DNA of 64,000 bases, taken from contig JAZHRN010000137.1 in NCBI GenBank assembly GCA_036435485.1, positions 2,480,001-2,544,000 of the forward strand. Direction: 5' to 3'. This DNA comes from Saposhnikovia divaricata. Taxonomy: Eukaryota > Streptophyta > Magnoliopsida > Apiales > Apiaceae. The translations under genes and the position numbers were made by a program. The notes under the pieces were generated by a model. That model was not told where the DNA came from. It ran no database searches and worked only from the letters and a program-made list of their open reading frames with translations. Position 1 is the stretch's first letter; every line of letters starts with the position of its first letter. Shown one piece after another: positions 21,782-34,615 of this stretch.

Positions 21782-23301
21782 GTAAAAATATCCACAAAAT
21801 GGTCCGACTCGATTTTTAACAATATCCCGTGTACTAACCACTTTGAGGATTATCCGAAAACCGAGTTTCGATCATATCAGCTCCGATTCAGGTTCGACCC
21901 GCGTCAAATGAAATTTCGTTGATTTCCAATAACCCATAGGAACAAAATATGTAAAAATATCCCTAAAATGGTCCGACTCGATTTTTAACAATATCCCGTG
22001 TACTAACCACTTTGAGGATTATCCGAAAACCGAGTTTCGATCATATCAGCTCCGATTCAGTTCCGAATTGCGTCAAATACAATATCGTTGAATTCCAATA
22101 ACCCATAGGAACAAAATAGGTAAAAATATCCCTAAAATGGTCCGACTCGATTTTTAACAATATCCCGTGTACTAACCACTTTGAGGATTATCCGAAAACC
22201 GAGTTTCGATCATATCTGCTCCGATTCAGGTTCGACCTGCGTCAAATAAAATTTTGTTGAATTTCAATAACCCATAGGAACAAAATATGTAAAAATATCC
22301 ACAAAATGGTCCGACTTGATTTTTAACAATATCCCGTGTACTAACCCCTTTGACAATTTTCCGAAAACCGAGTTTCGATCATATTAGCTCCGATTCCGGT
22401 CCGAATTGCGTCAAATAAAATTTCGTTGAATTCCAATAACCCATAGGAACAAAATATGTAAAAATATCCACAAAATGGTCCGACTTGATTTTTAACAATA
22501 TCCCGTGTACTAACCCCTTTGAGAATTTTCCGAAAACCGAGTTTCGATCATATCAGTTCCGATTCCGGTCCGAATTGCGTCAAATAAAATTTCATTGAAT
22601 TCCAATAACCCATAGGAACAAAATATGTAAAAATATCCACAAAATGGTCCGACTTGATTTTTAACAATATCCCGTGTACTAACCCCTTTGAGAATTTTCC
22701 GAAAACCGAGTTTCGATCATATTAGCTCCGATTCCGGTCCGAATTGCGTCAAATAAAATTTCGTTGAATTCCTATAACCCACAGGAACAAAATATGTAAA
22801 AATATCCACAAAATGGTCCGACTCAATTTTTAACAATTTCCCGTGTACTAACCCCTTTGAGGATTATCCAAAAACCGAGTTTTGACTATATCAGCTCGAT
22901 TCAATTCCGAATTGCGTCAAATACAATATCGTTGAATTCCAATAACCCATAGGAACAACATATGTAAAAATATTCCTAAAATGGTCCGACTAGATTTTTA
23001 ACAATATCCCGTGTACTAACCACTTTGAGGATTATCCAAAAACCGAGTTTCGATCATATCAGCTCCGATTCAGGTTCGACCCGCGTCAAATAAAATTTTG
23101 TTGAATTTCAATAACCCATAGGAATTAAATATGTAAAAATATCCACAAAATGGTACGACTTGATTTTTAACAATATCCCGTGTACTAACCCCTTTGAGAA
23201 TTTGTCAAAAACCGAGTTTCGATTATATCAGCTCCGATTCCGGTCCGAACTGCGTCAAATAAAATTTCGTTGAATTCCAATAACCCATAGGAACAAAATA
23301 T
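21782..23301. repeat. 9-monomer HOR variant (1520 bp)
   Basis: J H I B A' B C D F. The H-I pair enters the unit here. The extra B at 22289 has a private GACAATTTTCCG. New shared markers: CCCACAGGAAC at the B tail, TTCAATTCCG in C, and ATATTCCTAAAATGG in D, all repeated at +1351 in the next unit. Confidence 0.85.
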
Positions 23302-24652
23302 GTAAAAATATCCACAAAATGGTCCGACTCGATTTTTAACAATATCCCGTGTACTAACCACTTTGAGGATTATCCGAAAACCGAGTTTCGATCATATCAG
23401 CTCCGATTCAGGTTCGACCCGCGTCAAATAAAATTTCGTTGATTTCCAATAACCCCTAGGAACAAAATATGTAAAAATATCCCTAAAATGGTCCGACTCG
23501 ATTTTTAACAATATCCCGTGTACTAACCACTTTGAGGATTATCCGAAAACCGAGTTTCGATCATATCAGCTCCGATTCAGTTCCGAATTGCGTCAAATAC
23601 AATATCGTTGAATTCCAATAACCCATAGGAACAAAATAGGTAAAAATATCCCTAAAATGGTCCGACTCGATTTTTAACAATATCCCGTGTACTAACCACT
23701 TTGAGGATTATCCGAAAACCGAGTTTCGATCATATCTGCTCCGATTCAGGTTCGACCTGCGTCAAATAAAATTTTGTTGAATTTCAATAACCCATAGGAA
23801 CAAAATATGTAAAAATATCCACAAAATGGTCCGACTTGATTTTTAACAATATCCCGTGTACTAACCCCTTTGAGAATTTTCCGAAAACCGAGTTTCGATC
23901 ATATCAGTTCCGATTCCGGTCCGAATTGCGTCAAATAAAATTTCATTGAATTCCAATAACCCATAGGAACAAAATATGTAAAAATATCCACAAAATGGTC
24001 CGACTTGATTTTTAACAATATCCCGTGTACTAACCCCTTTGAGAATTTTCCGAAAACCGAGTTTCGATCATATTAGCTCCGATTCCGGTCCGAATTGCGT
24101 CAAATAAAATTTCGTTGAATTCCTATAACCCACAGGAACAAAATATGTAAAAATATCCACAAAATGGTCCGACTCAATTTTTAACAATTTCCCGTGTACT
24201 AACCCCTTTGAGGATTATCCAAAAACCGAGTTTTGACTATATCAGCTCGATTCAATTCCGAATTGCGTCAAATACAATATCGTTGAATTCCAATAACCCA
24301 TAGGAACAACATATGTAAAAATATTCCTAAAATGGTCCGACTAGATTTTTAACAATATCCCGTGTACTAACCACTTTGAGGATTATCCAAAAACCGAGTT
24401 TCGATCATATCAGCTCCGATTCAGGTTCGACCCGCGTCAAATAAAATTTTGTTGAATTTCAATAACCCATAGGAATTAAATATGTAAAAATATCCACAAA
24501 ATGGTACGACTTGATTTTTAACAATATCCCGTGTACTAACCCCTTTGAGAATTTGTCAAAAACCGAGTTTCGATTATATCAGCTCCGATTCCGGTCCGAA
24601 CTGCGTCAAATAAAATTTCGTTGAATTCCAATAACCCATAGGAACAAAATAT
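23302..24652. repeat. 8-monomer HOR unit (1351 bp)
   Basis: J H I A' B C D F. Shares CCCACAGG, TTCAATTCCG and ATATTCCT with the preceding 9-mer, and AACCCCTAGG at the J tail with the next unit, so it is the bridge between them. Confidence 0.87.
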
Positions 24653-26172
24653 GTAAAAATATCCACAAAATGGTCCGACTCGATTTTTAACAATATCCCG
24701 TGTACTAACCACTTTGAGGATTATCCGAAAACCGAGTTTCGATCATATCAGCTCCGATTCAGGTTCGACCCGCGTCAAATAAAATTTCGTTGATTTCCAA
24801 TAACCCCTAGGAACAAAATATGTAAAAATATCCCTAAAATGGTCCGACTCGATTTTTAACAATATCCCGTGTACTAACCACTTTGAGGATTATCCGAAAA
24901 CCGAGTTTCGATCATATCAGCTCCGATTCAGTTCCGAATTGCGTCAAATACAATATCGTTGAATTCCAATAACCCATAGGAACAAAATAGGTAAAAATAT
25001 CCCTAAAATGGTCCGACTCGATTTTTAACAATATCCCGTGTACTAACCACTTTGAGGATTATCCGAAAACCGAGTTTCGATCATATCTGCTCCGATTCAG
25101 GTTCGACCTGCGTCAAATAAAATTTTGTTGAATTTCAATAACCCATAGGAACAAAATATGTAAAAATATCCACAAAATGGTCCGACTTGATTTTTAACAA
25201 TATCCCGTGTACTAACCCCTTTGAGAATTTGTCAAAAACCGGGTTTCGATTATATCAGCTCCGATTCCGGTCCGAACTGCGTCAAATAAAATTTCGTTGA
25301 ATTCCAATAACCCATAGGAACAAAATATGTAAAAATATCCACAAAATGGTCCGACTTGATTTTTAACAATATCCCGTGTACTAACCCCTTTGAGAATTTT
25401 CCGAAAACCGAGTTTCGATCATATCAGTTCCGATTCCGGTCCGAATTGCGTCAAATAAAATTTCATTGAATTCCAATAACCCATAGGAACAAAATATGTA
25501 AAAATATCCACAAAATGGTCCGACTTGATTTTTAACAATATCCCGTGTACTAACCCCTTTGAGAATTTTCCGAAAACCGAGTTTCGATCATATTAGCTCC
25601 GATTCCGGTCCGAATTGCATCAAATAAAATTTCGTTGAATTCCTATAACCCATAGGAACAAAATATGTAAAAATATCCACAAAATGGTCCGACTCAATTT
25701 TTAACAATTTCCCGTGTACTAACCCCTTTGAGGATTATCCAAAAACCGAGTTTTGACTATATCAGCTCGATTCAGTTCCGAATTGCGTCAAATACAATAT
25801 CGTTGAATTCCAATAACCCATAGGAACAACATATGTAAAAATATTCCTAAAATGGTCCGACTAGATTTTTAACAATATCCCGTGTACTAACCACTTTGAG
25901 GATTATCCAAAAACCGAGTTTCGATCATATCAGCTCCGATTCAGGTTCGACCCGCGTCAAATAAAATTTTGTTGAATTTCAACAACCCATAGGAATTAAA
26001 TATGTAAAAATATCCACAAAATGGTACGACTTGATTTTTAACAATATCTCGTGTACTAACCCCTTTGAGAATTTGTCAAAAACCGAGTTTCGATTATATC
26101 AGCTCCGATTCCGGTCCGAACTGCGTCAAATAAAATTTCGTTGAATTCCAATAACCCATAGGAACAAAATAT
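24653..26172. repeat. 9-monomer HOR unit (1520 bp) with F insertion
   Basis: J H I F A' B C D F. The additional F at 25160 has GGGTTTCG, the form that follows I everywhere downstream. The D/F junction carries TTTCAACAACCC, and the second F has ATATCTCGTG (26004 copy). Confidence 0.85.
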
Positions 26173-27523
26173 GTAAAAATATCCACAAAATGGTCCGACT
26201 CGATTTTTAACAATATCCCGTGTACTAACCACTTTGAGGATTATCCGAAAACCGAGTTTCGATCATATCAGCTCCGATTCAGGTTCGACCCGCGTCAAAT
26301 AAAATTTCGTTGATTTCCAATAACCCATAGGAACAAAATATGTAAAAATATCCCTAAAATGGTCCGACTCGATTTTTAACAATATCCCGTGTACTAACCA
26401 CTTTGAGGATTATCCGAAAACCGAGTTTCGATCATATCAGCTCCGATTCAGTTCCGAATTGCGTCAAATACAATATCGTTGAATTCCAATAACCCATAGG
26501 AACAAAATAGGTAAAAATATCCCTAAAATGGTCCGACTCGATTTTTAACAATATCCCGTGTACTAACCACTTTGAGGATTATCCGAAAACCGAGTTTCGA
26601 TCATATCTGCTCCGATTCAGGTTCGACCTGCGTCAAATAAAATTTTGTTGAATTTCAATAACCCATAGGAACAAAATATGTAAAAATATCCACAAAATGG
26701 TTCGACTTGATTTTTAACAATATCCCGTGTACTAACCCCTTTGAGAATTTGTCAAAAACCGGGTTTCGATTATATCAGCTCCGATTCCGGTCCGAACTGC
26801 GTCAAATAAAATTTCGTTGATTTCTAATAACCCATAGGAACAAAATATGTAAAAATATCCACAAAATGGTCCGACTTGATTTTTAACAATATCCCGTGTA
26901 CTAACCCCTTTGAGAATTTTCCGAAAACCGAGTTTCGATCATATCAGCTCCGATTCCGGTCCGAATTGCGTCAAATAAAATTTCGTTGAATTCCAATAAC
27001 CCATAGGAACAAAATATGTAAAAATATCCACAAAATGGTCCGACTTGATTTTTAACAATATCCCGTGTACTAACCCCTTCGAGAATTTTCCGAAAACCGA
27101 GTTTCGATCATATCAGCTCCGATTCCGGTCCGAATTGCGTCAAATAAAATTTCGTTGAATTCCAATAACCCATAGGAACAAAATATGTAAAAATATCCAC
27201 AAAATGGTCCGACTCAATTTTTAACAATTTCCCGTGTACTAACCCCTTTGAGGATTATCCAAAAACCGAGTTTTGACTATATCAGCTCGATTCAGTTCCG
27301 AATTGCGTCAAATACAATATCGTTGAATTCCAATAACCCATAGGAACAACATATGTAAAAATATCCCTAAAATGGTCCGACTAGATTTTTAACAATAACC
27401 CGTGTACTAACCACTTTGAGGATTATCCGAAAACCGAGTTTCGATCATATCAGCTCCGATTCAGGTTTGACCCGCGTCAAATAAAATTTCGTTGATTTCC
27501 AATAACCCATAGGAACAAAATAT
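26173..27523. repeat. Unit J H I F G G C D/E (1351 bp)
   Basis: The first domain 2 unit to contain J H I F G G, the core of the following 20-mer. It ends in a D/E hybrid. Private variants: GGTTCGACTTG in F, TTTCTAATAACC at the F tail and CCCCTTCGAG in G (27018). Confidence 0.83.
27355..27523 (+). repeat. D/E hybrid monomer
   Basis: Head of D (CCCT, CTAGATTT) and tail of E (CAGGTTTGACCCG, TTGATTTCC) in one 169-bp copy, with private AACAATAACCCG. It is what an unequal crossover between neighbouring D and E monomers produces, and removes one repeat. It is followed by a domain 1-type A-B-C-D. A matching hybrid is at 39169. Confidence 0.85.
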
Positions 27524-27861
27524 GTAAAAATATCCACAAAATGGTCCGACTTGATTTTTAACAATATCCCGTGTACTAACCCCTTTGATAATTTTCCGAA
27601 AACCGAGTTTCGATCATATCAGTTCCGATTCCGGTCCGAATTGCGTCAAATAAAATTTCGTTGAATTCCAATAACCCATAGGAACAAAATATGTAAAAAT
27701 ATCCACAAAATGGTCCGACTTGATTTTTAACAATATCCCGTGTACTAACCCCTTTGAGAATTTTCCGAAAACCGAGTTTTGATCATATTAGCTCCGATTC
27801 CGGTCCGAATTGCGTCAAATAAAATTTCGTTGAATTCCAATAACCCATAGGAACAAAATAT
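27524..27861. repeat. Isolated A-B pair before the 20-mer
   Basis: True A (GATAATTTT, CAGTTCC) and a B with TTTTGATCATATTA. A reappears here 9.6 kb after domain 1, suggesting that this block was copied from domain 1-like DNA. Confidence 0.8.
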
Positions 27862-30800
27862 GTAAAAATATCCCTAAAATGGTCCGACTCAATTTTTAAC
27901 AATTTCCCGTGTACTAACCCCTTTGAGGATTATCCAAAAATCGAGTTTTGACTATATCAGCTCGATTCAGTTCCGAATTGCGTCAAATACAATATCGTTG
28001 AATTCCAATAACCCATAGGAACAACATATGTAAAAATATCCCTAAAATGGTCCGACTAGATTTTTAACAATATCCCGTGTACTAACCACTTTGAGGATTA
28101 TCCGAAAACCGAGTTTCGATCATATCAGCTCCGATTCAGGTTCGACCCGCGTCAAATAAAATTTTGTTGAATTTCAATAACCCATAGGAATAAAATATGT
28201 AAAAATATCCACAAAATGGTCCGACTTGATTTTTAACAATATCCCGTGTACTAACCCCTTTGAGAATTTGTCAAAAACCGAGTTTCGATTATATCAGCTC
28301 CGATTCCGGTCCGAACTACGTCAAATAAAATTTCGTTGATTTCCAATAACCCATAGGAACAAAATATGTAAAAATATCCACAAAATGGTCCGACTTGATT
28401 TTTAACAATATCCCGTGTACTAACCCCTTTGAGAATTTTCCGAAAACCGAGTTTCGATCATATCAGCTCCGATTCCGGTCCGAATTGCGTCAAATAAAAT
28501 TTCGTTGAATTCCAATAACCCATAGGAACAAAATATGTAAAAATATCCCTAAAATGGTCCGACTCAATTTTTAAAAATTTCCCGTGTACTAACCCCTTTG
28601 AGGATTATCCAAAAACCGAGTTTTGACTATATCAGCTCGATTCAGTTCCGAATTGCGTCAAATACAATATCGTTGAATTCCAATAACCCATAAGAACAAC
28701 ATATGTAAAAATATCCCTAAAATGGTCCGACTAGATTTTTAACAATATCCCGTGTACTAACCACTTTGAGGATTATCCGAAAACCGAGTTTCGATCATAT
28801 CAGCTCCGATTCAGGTTCGACCCGCGTCAAATAAAATTTTGTTGAATTTCAATAACCCATAGGAATAAAATATGTAAAAATATCCACAAAATGGTCCGAC
28901 TTGATTTTTAACAATATCCCGTGTACTAACCCCTTTGAGAATTTGTGAAAAACCGAGTTTCGATTATATCAGCTCCGATTCCGGTCCGAACTGCGTCAAA
29001 TAAAATTTCGTTGATTTCCAATAACCCATAGGAACAAAATATGTAAAAATATCCACAAAATGGTCCGACTTGATTTTGAACAATATCCCGTGTACTAACC
29101 CCTTTGAGAATTTTCCGAAAACCGAGTTTCGATCATATCAGCTCCGATTCCGGTCCGAATTGCGTCAAATAAAATTTCGTTGAATTCCAATAACCCATAG
29201 GAACAAAATATGTAAAAATATCCACAAAATGGTCCGACTCGATTTTTAACAATATCCCGTGTACTAACCACTTTGAGGATTATCCGAAAACCGAGTTTCG
29301 ATCATATCAGCTCCGATTCAGGTTCGACCCGCGTCAAATAAAATTTCGTTGATTTCCAATAACCCATAGGAACAAAATATGTAAAAATATCCACAAAATG
29401 GTCCGACTTGATTTTTAACAATATCCCATGTACTAACCCCTTTGAGAATTTTCCGAAAACCGAGTTTCGATCATATCAGTTCCGATTCCGGTCCGAATAG
29501 CGTCAAATAAAATTTCGTTGAATTCCAATAACCCATAGGAACAAAATATGTAAAAATATCCACAAAATGGTCCGACTTGATTTTTAACAATATCCCGTGT
29601 ACTAACCCCTTTGAGAATTTTCCGAAAACCGAGTTTCGATCATATTAGCTCCGATTCCGGTCCGAATTGCGTCAAATAAAATTTCGTTGAATTCCTATAA
29701 CCCATAGGAACAAAATATGTAAAAATATCCACAAAATGGTCCGACTCAATTTTTAACAATTTCCCGTGTACTAACCCCTTTGAGGATTATCCAAAAACCG
29801 AGTTTTGACTATATCAGCTCGATTCAGTTCCGAATTGCGTCAAATACAATATCGTTGAATTCCAATAACCCATAGCAACAACATATGTAAAAATATCCCT
29901 AAAATGGTCCGACTAGATTTTTAACAATATCCCATGTACTAACCACTTTGAGGATTATCCAAAAACCGAGTTTCGATCATATCAGCTCCGATTCAGGTTC
30001 GACCCGCGTCAAATAAAATTTTGTTGAATTTCAATAACCCATAGGAATAAAATATGTAAAAATATCCACAAAATGGTCCGACTTGATTTTTAACAATATC
30101 CCGTGTACTAACCCCTTTGAGAATTTGTCAAAAACCGAGTTTCGATTATATGAGCTCCGATTCCGGTCCGAACTGCGTCAAATAAAATTTCGTTGAATTC
30201 CAATAACCCATAGGAACAAAATATGTAAAAATATCCACAAAATGGTCCGACTCGATTTTTAACAATATCCCGTGTACTAACCACTTTGAGGATTATCCGA
30301 AAACCGAGTTTCGATCATATCAGCTCCGATTCAGGTTCGACCCGCGTCAAATAAAATTTCGTTGATTTCCAATAACCCATAGGAACAAAATATGTAAAAA
30401 TATCCCTAAAATGGTCCGACTCGATTTTTAACAATATCCCGTGTACTAACCACTTTGAGGATTATCCGAAAACCGAGTTTCGATCATATCAGCTCCGATT
30501 CAGTTCCGAATTGCGTCAAATACAATATCGTTGAATTCCAATAACCCATAGGAACAAAATAGGTAAAAATATCCCTAAAATGGTCCGACTCGATTTTTAA
30601 CAATATCCCGTGTACTAACCACTTTGAGGATTATCCGAAAACCGAGTTTCGATCATATCTGCTCCGATTCAGGTTCGACCAGCGTCAAATAAAATTTTGT
30701 TGAATTTCAATAACCCATAGGAACAAAATATGTAAAAATATCCACAAAATGGTCCGACTTGATTTTTAACAATGTCCCGTGTACTAACCCCTTTGAGAAT

Positions 30801-31238
30801 TTGTCAAAAACCGGGTTTCGATTATATCAGCTCCGATTCCGGTCCGAACTGCGTCAAATAAAATTTCGTTGATTTCCAATAACCCATAGGAGCAAAATAT
30901 GTAAAAATATCCACAAAATGGTCCGACTTGATTTTTAACAATATCCCGTGTACTAACCCCTTTGAGAATTTTCCGAAAACCGAGTTTCGATCATATCAGC
31001 TCCGATTCCGGTCCGAATTGCGTCAAATAAAATTTCGTTGAATTCCAATAACCCATAGGAACAAAATATGTAAAAATATCCACAAAATGGTCCGACTTGA
31101 TTTTTAACAATATCCCGTGTACTAACCCCTTTGAGAATTTTCCGAAAACCGAGTTTCGATCATATCAGCTCCGATTCCGGTCCGAATTGCGTCAAATAAA
31201 ATTTCGTTGAATTCCAATAACCCATAGGAACAAAATAT
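27862..31238. repeat. 20-monomer HOR, copy 1 (3377 bp)
   Basis: C D F G C D F G J A'' B C D F J H I F G G. Markers repeated at +3377: AAAAATCGAG in the first C, GAACTACGTC in the first F, CCCATAAGAAC at the second C tail, TTGTGAAAAACC in the second F, GATTTTGAACAAT in the second G (29075 and 32452), CGAATAGCG in A'', CCCATAGCAAC at the third C tail, CCCATGTAC in D and CGACCAGCG in I. Confidence 0.9.
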
Positions 31239-34200
31239 GTAAAAATATCCCTAAAATGGTCCGACTCAATTTTTAACAATTTCCCGTGTACTAACCCCTT
31301 TGAGGATTATCCAAAAATCGAGTTTTGACTATATCAGCTCGATTCAGTTCCGAATTGCGTCAAATACAATATCGTTGAATTCCAATAACCCATAGGAACA
31401 ACATATGTAAAAATATCCCTAAAATGGTCCGACTAGATTTTTAACAATATCCCGTGTACTAACCACTTTGAGGATTATCCGAAAACCGAGTTTCGATCAT
31501 ATCAGCTCCGATTCAGGTTCGACCCGCGTCAAATAAAATTTTGTTGAATTTCAATAACCCATAGGAATAAAATATGTAAAAATATCCACAAAATGGTCCG
31601 ACTTGATTTTTAACAATATCCCGTGTACTAACCCCTTTGAGAATTTGTCAAAAACCGAGTTTCGATTATATCAGCTCCGATTCCGGTCCAAACTACGTCA
31701 AATAAAATTTCGTTGATTTCCAATAACCCATAGGAACAAAATATGTAAAAATATCCACAAAATGGTCCGACTTGATTTTTAACAATATCCCGTGTACTAA
31801 CCCCTTTGAGAATTTTCCGAAAACCGAGTTTCGATCATATCAGCTCCGATTCCGGTCCGAATTGCGTCAAATAAAATTTCGTTGAATTCCAATAACCCAT
31901 AGGAACAAAATATGTAAAAATATCCCTAAAATGGTCCGACTCAATTTTTAACAATTTCCCGTGTACTAACCCCTTTGAGGATTATCCAAAAACCGAGTTT
32001 TGACTATATCAGCTCGATTCAGTTCCGAATTGCGTCAAATACAATATCGTTGAATTCCAATAACCCATAAGAACAACATATGTAAAAATATCCCTAAAAT
32101 GGTCCGACTAGATTTTTAACAATATCCCGTGTACTAACCACTTTGAGGATTATCCGAAACCCGAGTTTCGATCATATCAGCTCCGATTCAGGTTCGACCC
32201 GCGTCAAATAAAATTTTGTTGAATTTCAATAACCCATAGGAATAAAATATGTAAAAATATCCACAAAATGGTCCGACTTGATTTTTAACAATATCCCGTG
32301 TACTAACCCCTTTGAGAATTTGTGAAAAACCGAGTTTCGATTATATCAGCTCCGATTCCGGTCCGAACTGCGTCAAATAAAATTTCGTTGATTTCCAATA
32401 ACCCATAGGAACAAAATATGTAAAAATATCCACAAAATGGTCCGACTTGATTTTGAACAATATCCCGTGTACTAACCCCTTTGAGAATTTTCCGAAAACC
32501 GAGTTTCGATCATATCAGCTCCGATTCCGGTCCGAATTGCGTCAAATAAAATTTCGTTGAATTCCAATAACCCATAGGAACAAAATATGTAAAAATATCC
32601 ACAAAATGGTCCGACTCGATTTTTAACAATATCCCGTGTACTAACCACTTTGAGGATTATCCGAAAACCGAGTTTCGATCATATCAGCTCCGATTCAGGT
32701 TCGACCCGCGTCAAATAAAATTTCGTTGATTTCCAATAACCCATAGGAACAAAATATGTAAAAATATCCACAAAATGGTCCGACTTGATTTTTAACAATA
32801 TCCCGTGTACTAACCCCTTTGAGAATTTTCCGAAAACCGAGTTTCGATCATATCAGTTCCGATTCCGGTCCGAATAGCGTCAAATAAAATTTCGTTGAAT
32901 TCCAATAACCCATAGGAACAAAATATGTAAAAATATCCACAAAATGGTCCGACTTGATTTTTAACAATATCCCGTGTACTAACCCCTTTGAGAATTTTCC
33001 GAAAACCGAGTTTCGATCATATTAGCTCCGATTCCGGTCCGAATTGCGTCAAATAAAATTTCGTTGAATTCTTATAACCCATAGGAACAAAATATGTAAA
33101 AATATCCACAAAATGGTCCGACTCAATTTTTAACAATTTCCCGTGTACTAACCCCTTTGAGGATTATCCAAAAACCGAGTTTTGACTATATCAGCTCGAT
33201 TCAGTTCCGAATTGCGTCAAATACAATATCGTTGAATTCCAATAACCCATAGCAACAACATATGTAAAAATATCCCTAAAATGGTCCGACTAGATTTTTA
33301 ACAATATCCCATGTACTAACCACTTTGAGGATTATCCAAAAACCGAGTTTCGATCATATCAGCTCCGATTCAGGTTCGACCCGCGTCAAATAAAATTTTG
33401 TTGAATTTCAATAACCCATAGGAATAAAATATGTAAAAATATCCACAAAATGGTCCGACTTGATTTTTAACAATATCCCGTGTACTAACCCCTTTGAGAA
33501 TTTGTCAAAAACCGAGTTTCGATTATATGAGCTCCGATTCCGGTCCGAACTGCGTCAAATAAAATTTCGTTGAATTCCAATAACCCATAGGAACAAAATA
33601 TGTAAAAATATCCACAAAATGGTCCGACTCGATTTTTAACAATATCCCGTGTACTAACCACTTTGAGGATTATCCGAAAACCGAGTTTCGATCATATCAG
33701 CTCCGATTCAGGTTCGACCCGCGTCAAATAAAATTTCGTTGATTTCCAATAACCCATAGGAACAAAATATGTAAAAATATCCCTAAAATGGTCCGACTCG
33801 ATTTTTAACAATATCCCGTGTACTAACCACTTTGAGGATTATCCGAAAACCGAGTTTCGATCATATCAGCTCCGATTCAGTTCCGAATTGCGTCAAATAC
33901 AATATCGTTGAATTCCAATAACCCATAGGAACAAAATAGGTAAAAATATCCCTAAAATGGTCCGACTCGATTTTTAACAATATCCCGTGTACTAACCACT
34001 TTGAGGATTATCCGAAAACCGAGTTTCGATCATATCTGCTCCGATTCAGGTTCGACCAGCGTCAAATAAAATTTTGTTGAATTTCAATAACCCATAGGAA
34101 CAAAATATGTAAAAATATCCACAAAATGGTCCGACTTGATTTTTAACAATGTCCCGTGTACTAACCCCTTTGAGAATTTGTCAAAAACCGGGTTTCGATT

Positions 34201-34615
34201 ATATCAGCTCCGATTCCGGTCCGAACTGCGTCAAATAAAATTTCGTTGATTTCCAATAACCCATAGGAGCAAAATATGTAAAAATATCCACAAAATGGTC
34301 CGACTTGATTTTTAACAATATCCCGTGTACTAACCCCTTTGAGAATTTTCCGAAAACCGAGTTTCGATCATATCAGCTCCGATTCCGGTCCGAATTGCGT
34401 CAAATAAAATTTCGTTGAATTCCAATAACCCATAGGAACAAAATATGTAAAAATATCCACAAAATGGTCCGACTTGATTTTTAACAATATCCCGTGTACT
34501 AACCCCTTTGAGAATTTTCCGAAAACCGAGTTTCGATCATATCAGCTCCGATTCCGGTCCGAATTGCGTCAAATAAAATTTCGTTGAATTCCAATAACCC
34601 ATAGGAACAAAATAT
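31239..34615. repeat. 20-monomer HOR, copy 2 (3377 bp)
   Basis: Same 20 monomers and private markers as the preceding copy. Differences by eye are few: GGTCCAAACTACG, CCGAAACCCGAG in D (32082 copy), CTTATAACCC at the B tail, and absence of AAAAATTTCCC and of the A'' CCCATGTAC seen in copy 1. Confidence 0.9.
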
